A stretch of DNA of 54,076 nucleotides from an uncultured delta proteobacterium. Its GTDB lineage: Bacteria; Myxococcota_A; Polyangia; Polyangiales; Polyangiaceae. Location of the stretch: the NCBI GenBank assembly GCA_903906315.1, contig CAIVJW010000338.1:1-54076 (forward strand), written 5' to 3'. Position 1 is the first letter of the stretch; every line of letters starts with the position of its first letter. A model generated the notes under the pieces. It was not told the DNA's origin and did no database searches. It saw nothing but the letters and a program-made list of their open reading frames with translations. This document shows, piece after piece, positions 50,691 to 54,076 of this stretch. The translations under genes and the position numbers were made by a program.

Positions 50691-51044
50691 GGCGCATCTA
50701 TTACCCACGTGGCTTGGGGCGTCCACCGCGCTGGCACCGAGGTCCGACGCCGACTGCCGCGCCAGCCGGTCGCCCAGCGCGTCGCAGGCGCGATGGGCTC
50801 GGCCGAGCGCGTGTCCGAGCTCGTGCGTGCAGAAGCGCCGTTCGCGTCGTTCGTGCGGCTCGAGATGCAGGCCGACGCCACGGTCGCGATCGGTGGGCTC
50901 TTCGCTCCGACCCCGCATTCTCGGCCCGACCTCGCGCTCCGCGCCCGCCACGGGGTGGTGGCAGGCCCCCGTGCGCGACGCCCCGCGGCGCGGCCCTGGA
51001 CGAGCGACTCAGGCGTCCGCCGGGCCTGGTGTACCATCGCGCGC
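50691..51044. other. 354-bp divergent intergenic region
   Basis: Lies between the divergent FkbM and Cys-rich lipoprotein genes and must hold both promoters. Open frames exist on both strands, which is common at this base composition. A HELGHALGRAH string occurs in one minus frame (50793-50825), discussed under rejected items. I see no gene here. Confidence 0.35.
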
Positions 51045-52163
51045 ATGCACAGCGGTCGTCTCCCGGCTCGCCTGGACCCCTCGGGTCGGCGCCTCTTCGC
51101 CGCGGTCGCGGCGCTCGCGATCGGCGGAGGCTGCGGCGGCACCGCCGAGGGCGGCCTCTTCGGCGCCTCCGGCACCACGGCATCCGGCGCGAGCGGCACC
51201 TCGACGGGGGGACCGACGGGCGGCGCCGGCGGCGGCGCGTCGACGTCGACGACCTCGAGCGGCAGCGGTGGCGCGTCGACGTCGACCACGGGCGTCGGGG
51301 GGGCGGGCGGCGCGTCGACGACCACGACGACCGGCGCCGGCGGGTCGCAGCCGGCGCTCGAGGCAGACTGCTTGAACGGCGTCGACGACGATCTCGACGG
51401 CGCGGTCGACTGCGCGGACACGGACTGCCAGTCGGCCGGCTTCCAGTGCGTCGCGGTGCCCGCGGGCGCAATCGGCGTCTTCGTCTCCGGCAAGGGAGGC
51501 TGTCCTGCCGGGACGCAGGCGCGATCCTTCGGCTCGTGCGCGGGGGCGGCCTGCTCGTGCAGCGCGACGAGCGCGCCCTGCTCGTTCCAGCTCACGCGCT
51601 GGAACTTCGACGACTGCGCGAGCGGGCAGCCCTCGGGCCTGAAGACGAACGACGGCTGCTACTACGTCAACGTCGGCACCAACAGCGCGTTTCTCGGCAC
51701 CAGCACGCCGACGGGCGCGACGAGCTGCGTGCCCGAGGCCGCGGCCGTCCCGGCGACGTCGCGCGCGATGTGCGAGGTGGTCGCGGGCGCGGGCTGCGCG
51801 GGCGGAGGGTGCCTGTCGCCCGCGGTCGGCCTCGACGATGCGTGCGCGCTGCTGCCCGCGGGGTCGGCGTGTCCCGCGCCCTTCGACGCCTACTCCGAGG
51901 CCGTCGCCGATTTCGGAGGCGCGGCGTGCAACTGCGGCTGCGCGAAGACGTCGGATGCGTGCAGCTCCACCGTCACCGCCTACGCGGACCAGAGCTGCAA
52001 GGCCGCCACGGGCGCGTCGGCGCCCATCGACGGGGCCTGTCACCCGCTCGGCGCGCTCGGCAGCTACTACCTCGACGCCGGATCGGCGACCCCGAGCTGC
52101 GCGCCCGGGGTGACGCTCGCCGCGCCGTCGGGCGTCCTCTGCTGCCGCAAGCCGCCGGCCTGA
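51045..52163 (+). CDS. stalked Cys-rich lipoprotein
   Basis: A 372-residue lipoprotein with signal MHSGRLPARLDPSGRRLFAA and lipobox IGGGC. The stalk (about 35-105) is Thr/Ser/Gly-rich with runs of STSTT and TTTTTT. Then EADCLNGVDDDLDGAVDCAD, followed by TDCQSAG, is a Ca-binding-like Cys/Asp motif known from secreted myxobacterial proteins. The rest is Cys-rich, with roughly 20 cysteines in short spacings (CSCSATSAPCSF, CNCGCAKTSDACSS, GVLCCRKPPA). It is transcribed alone. Surface location is likely; function unknown. Confidence 0.75.
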   Translation: MHSGRLPARLDPSGRRLFAAVAALAIGGGCGGTAEGGLFGASGTTASGASGTSTGGPTGGAGGGASTSTTSSGSGGASTSTTGVGGAGGASTTTTTGAGGSQPALEADCLNGVDDDLDGAVDCADTDCQSAGFQCVAVPAGAIGVFVSGKGGCPAGTQARSFGSCAGAACSCSATSAPCSFQLTRWNFDDCASGQPSGLKTNDGCYYVNVGTNSAFLGTSTPTGATSCVPEAAAVPATSRAMCEVVAGAGCAGGGCLSPAVGLDDACALLPAGSACPAPFDAYSEAVADFGGAACNCGCAKTSDACSSTVTAYADQSCKAATGASAPIDGACHPLGALGSYYLDAGSATPSCAPGVTLAAPSGVLCCRKPPA

Positions 52164-52429
52164 CGAGCGGCGCGGCGCCCCGACCGCGGGGCGAGCTCGC
52201 GGTCGCACGTTGACAGGCGCGGACCGGGGGTGGACCGTCGTTATCGCGATGGATGCGCCGACGCCCAGCTCGAATCGGATCGCGGGCTCGAGGCGGCGCC
52301 GGTCGGTGACGACGTGAAGCGGTCGGCCGTCCGCGCGGACGCCCCGAGGGCCGCGTCGCCGCCCCTCGCGCGGGTCCGCTTCGCGTTCCCGTCGAGGCTC
52401 CCGCTCGGCGCGCCGGCTGCGTACGCGCG

Positions 52430-53746
52430 GTGAGCGACCCGACCCAGGGCGACGGCGCGGATCGGCCTCGCGGCTCGGCGCCGAGCGACGGATCGAACGT
52501 CGACGACCGATCGACGGTCCCGTACCTCGCGTGGCGCAGCGCCTCGCCCGTCACGCGGCTCGCCGCGCTGCTCCGCGGCGTGCACAACCAGTGGCGCGCC
52601 CTCGTCCGCCTCGTTCGTCGCCGCCGCCCGCCGACCAAGGCGGGGCCGCTCACGGTGCTCCTCACCGGCGCGAGCACGGGCGTCGGCCTCGAGGTCGCGC
52701 GGCAGCTGCTCGCCACGACGCCTCACCGCCTCGTGCTCACGGCGCGCGCGCAGTCGCTGCCGCGCTTCGCCGTCGAGGGAATCGTCGAGGGCCCGCGCGT
52801 GCTCCTCCACGCGCTCGACGTCACGCGCGCCGAGGACCGCGAGGCGGTCGTCAACGCCGCGCGCGAGCGCTGGGGCGGCGTCGACGTGCTCGTGAACAAC
52901 GCCGCCGTGAGCTACCGCGCCGTCGTCGAGCACGTGCGCGACGACGAGGCGCACGCGCAGCTCGACGCGAATTTCTTCGGGCCGATGGCGCTCACGCGGC
53001 TCGTGCTCCCGCACATGCGCGAGCAGCGCTTCGGGCGCATCGTCAACGTCTCGTCCGTCGGGGGCATGACCGCGATGCCGACGATGGCGATCTACAGCGC
53101 GTCGAAGTTCGCGCTCGAGGGCGCGTCCGAGGCGCTCTGGTACGAGGTGCGCCCCTGGGGCATCTCGGTGACGCTCGTGCGCCCGGGCTTCATCAACTCC
53201 GACGCGTTCCTCAAGGTCTACTTCACCGACCAGGGCGTCGCCGCGCTCGCCGACCCGAGCGACCCGTACTTTCAGCACTATTTCAGCATGAACGCGCTCA
53301 TCGAGGCGCTCATGACGCTCACGTTCTTCCGGCCCGAGGACGTCGCCGAGACGATCGTCGCCACGATCGGCCACGCGCGGCCCCCGCTGCGCGTCGCGGG
53401 CACCTGGGACGCGGCCCTCTTCGACCTCCTGCGGCGCTTCCTGCCGTCGTGGCTCCACCAGCGGCTCCTCGTGGCGGGGCTGCCGTATGTGTGGCGCTGG
53501 GGCGAGCAGGCGCCCATCGTCGACCGCGAGGCGATGCTGCCGATCGCGCCCGCCGCGCCGCCCGAGGGCTCGCCGGAGCGGCCGACCATCCACATCCTGC
53601 GATCGCCGCTCTCGCGCGTTGGCCCGGCGCCCAGCCCGCCGCGTGCGCCCGCCGCGGTCGGTTCGCCCCCGTCGGTTCGCGCGCCCGCCCCGAGCGAGCC
53701 GCACGACACGGTGGTCGACCTGCCGCCGCCGAGCCGCCGCGCGTAG
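52430..53746 (+). CDS. short-chain dehydrogenase/reductase with disordered tail
   Basis: A 438-residue classical SDR. GTG 52430 is used. About 65 residues with a basic stretch (LVRLVRRRRPPTKAG) precede the Rossmann fold: LLTGASTGVGLEVARQLL (TGxxxGxG), DVLVNNAAVSYRA (NNAA), IVNVSSVGGMTAMPTM (catalytic Ser) and YSASKFALEGASEA (YxxxK). The SDR core ends near residue 320; about 75 residues of Pro/Ala/Ser follow and look disordered. A helical segment (FDLLRRFLPSWLHQRLLVAG) may touch the membrane. The substrate is unknown. A small frame at 52230-52433 overlaps the start by 4 bp but shows no protein-like features. The 266-bp upstream gap otherwise holds no feature. Confidence 0.9.
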   Translation: MSDPTQGDGADRPRGSAPSDGSNVDDRSTVPYLAWRSASPVTRLAALLRGVHNQWRALVRLVRRRRPPTKAGPLTVLLTGASTGVGLEVARQLLATTPHRLVLTARAQSLPRFAVEGIVEGPRVLLHALDVTRAEDREAVVNAARERWGGVDVLVNNAAVSYRAVVEHVRDDEAHAQLDANFFGPMALTRLVLPHMREQRFGRIVNVSSVGGMTAMPTMAIYSASKFALEGASEALWYEVRPWGISVTLVRPGFINSDAFLKVYFTDQGVAALADPSDPYFQHYFSMNALIEALMTLTFFRPEDVAETIVATIGHARPPLRVAGTWDAALFDLLRRFLPSWLHQRLLVAGLPYVWRWGEQAPIVDREAMLPIAPAAPPEGSPERPTIHILRSPLSRVGPAPSPPRAPAAVGSPPSVRAPAPSEPHDTVVDLPPPSRRA

Positions 53747-53880
53747 GGCCGATCGCGCCGAGGCGCCGGATCGCGCGGACTGGAGCCGCACCCTCGCGCC
53801 CGCACCTGCGAGCCGTAGGACCGGCGCGGCGCCGACCTCGTCGCTCCCGCAGAGCGCCTCCCGGGGTGACCCTCGCGTGC

Positions 53881-54076
53881 CTACGGTCGTCGCGCGAGCT
53901 CGGCCTCGAGCTCGGCCACCCGACGCTCCGCCGCGGCGCGCGGAGTAGAAGGCTTCGAAGTCGACCGCGCTGGCGCGCGCGAGCTGCTCCACCTGGCGTT
54001 TCGCGATCGAGGCTCCCGTCGTACTCGCCAATCGCTCGACAGCGTGGTCGAACGAGCCCCAGCAAACCTCCTCGGC
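53881..54076 (-). pseudogene. truncated, frameshifted ISKra4-family transposase fragment
   Basis: Entering from the right edge on the minus strand: EEVCWGSFDHAVERLASTTG, then ASIAKRQVEQLARASAVDFE, then AFYSA. This resembles the ISKra4-family transposase N-terminal part (TGxxxxKRQxEEL and AxDFExFY). Here the frame shifts by one and continues RAAAERRVAELEAELARRP to a TAG at 53881-53883. The intact family would go on to its DDE domain. The gap 53747-53880 holds no further part of it. It is a dead fragment; its 5' end lies outside the window. Confidence 0.7.

Noticed and set aside
50793-50825. HELGHALGRAH, a zincin-type HExxHxxGxxH string, in a minus-strand frame upstream of the FkbM gene
   Set aside because: The frame has no signal peptide, no protease domain around the motif and continues into FkbM without boundary; the plus strand there is also open. 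Most likely chance.
52230-52433. 67-codon plus frame overlapping the SDR start by 4 bp
   Set aside because: No hydrophobic core, no recognisable motif and no ribosome-binding site; the overlap alone is weak support.

Overview
The window is very G+C-rich DNA with G or C at nearly every third codon position, dense gene packing and many GTG starts. The gene content points to a large-genome myxobacterium, most likely order Polyangiales (the Sorangium/Polyangium type). It holds a MYXO-CTERM tail, many lipoproteins with Thr/Gly/Ala-rich stalks, two Ser/Thr protein kinases, stand-alone signalling proteins and secreted beta-propellers. The genus is inference from these traits. I see no rRNA, tRNA or CRISPR array.

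Layout. 1-6593 (+): a gene cut by the left edge, gatB fused to a MetRS-type tRNA-binding domain, a PlsC-type acyltransferase, a MYXO-CTERM gene remnant, and a WD40 lipoprotein. 6850-14149 (-): a small exported protein, then six closely spaced genes read leftwards: metallophosphoesterase, PstS-like protein, PhnD-like protein, DUF2252 lipoprotein, predicted outer-membrane barrel and lamin-tail lipoprotein. 14150-15597 is accessory DNA: half of a repeat element, a Uma2 gene and a 42-bp hairpin tandem repeat. 15598-20059 carries a stalked lipoprotein, a receiver-only regulator, a DsbA-fold isomerase, a small exported protein, ddl and a DUF5684 membrane protein. 20120-30158 holds two kinases, a HelD/UvrD-like helicase, a secreted two-repeat protein, a YgiN-type monooxygenase and a LytS/LytTR two-component pair.

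30215-42771 is rich in envelope genes: a hydrolase-like lipoprotein, Cys-rich lipoproteins, a Cys-PAS histidine kinase coupled to a membrane protein, a Cys-rich soluble protein coupled to a SulP transporter, a fasciclin lipoprotein, a COG4324 aminopeptidase, a Beta_propel lipoprotein, and an HU-family gene with a clear terminator. 42919-50690 is the most island-like part. It has a B12-binding radical SAM enzyme, a Zn-finger class I methyltransferase of lower G+C, an ATP-grasp/HAD pair overlapping by 4 bp and an FkbM methyltransferase, separated by decayed DNA and a 193-bp palindromic MITE-like element. 51045-54076 has a Cys-rich lipoprotein, an SDR and a frameshifted ISKra4-like transposase fragment at the right edge.

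How genes work together. Overlapping start/stop codons mark the coupled pairs: DUF2252 with the barrel, LytS with LytTR, the membrane protein with the Cys-PAS kinase, the Cys-rich protein with SulP, and ATP-grasp with HAD. The two best candidates for undescribed systems are the 7448-14149 operon, which has two solute-binding proteins but no permease or ATPase, and the 42919-50690 modification cluster. Functions proposed for both are inference.
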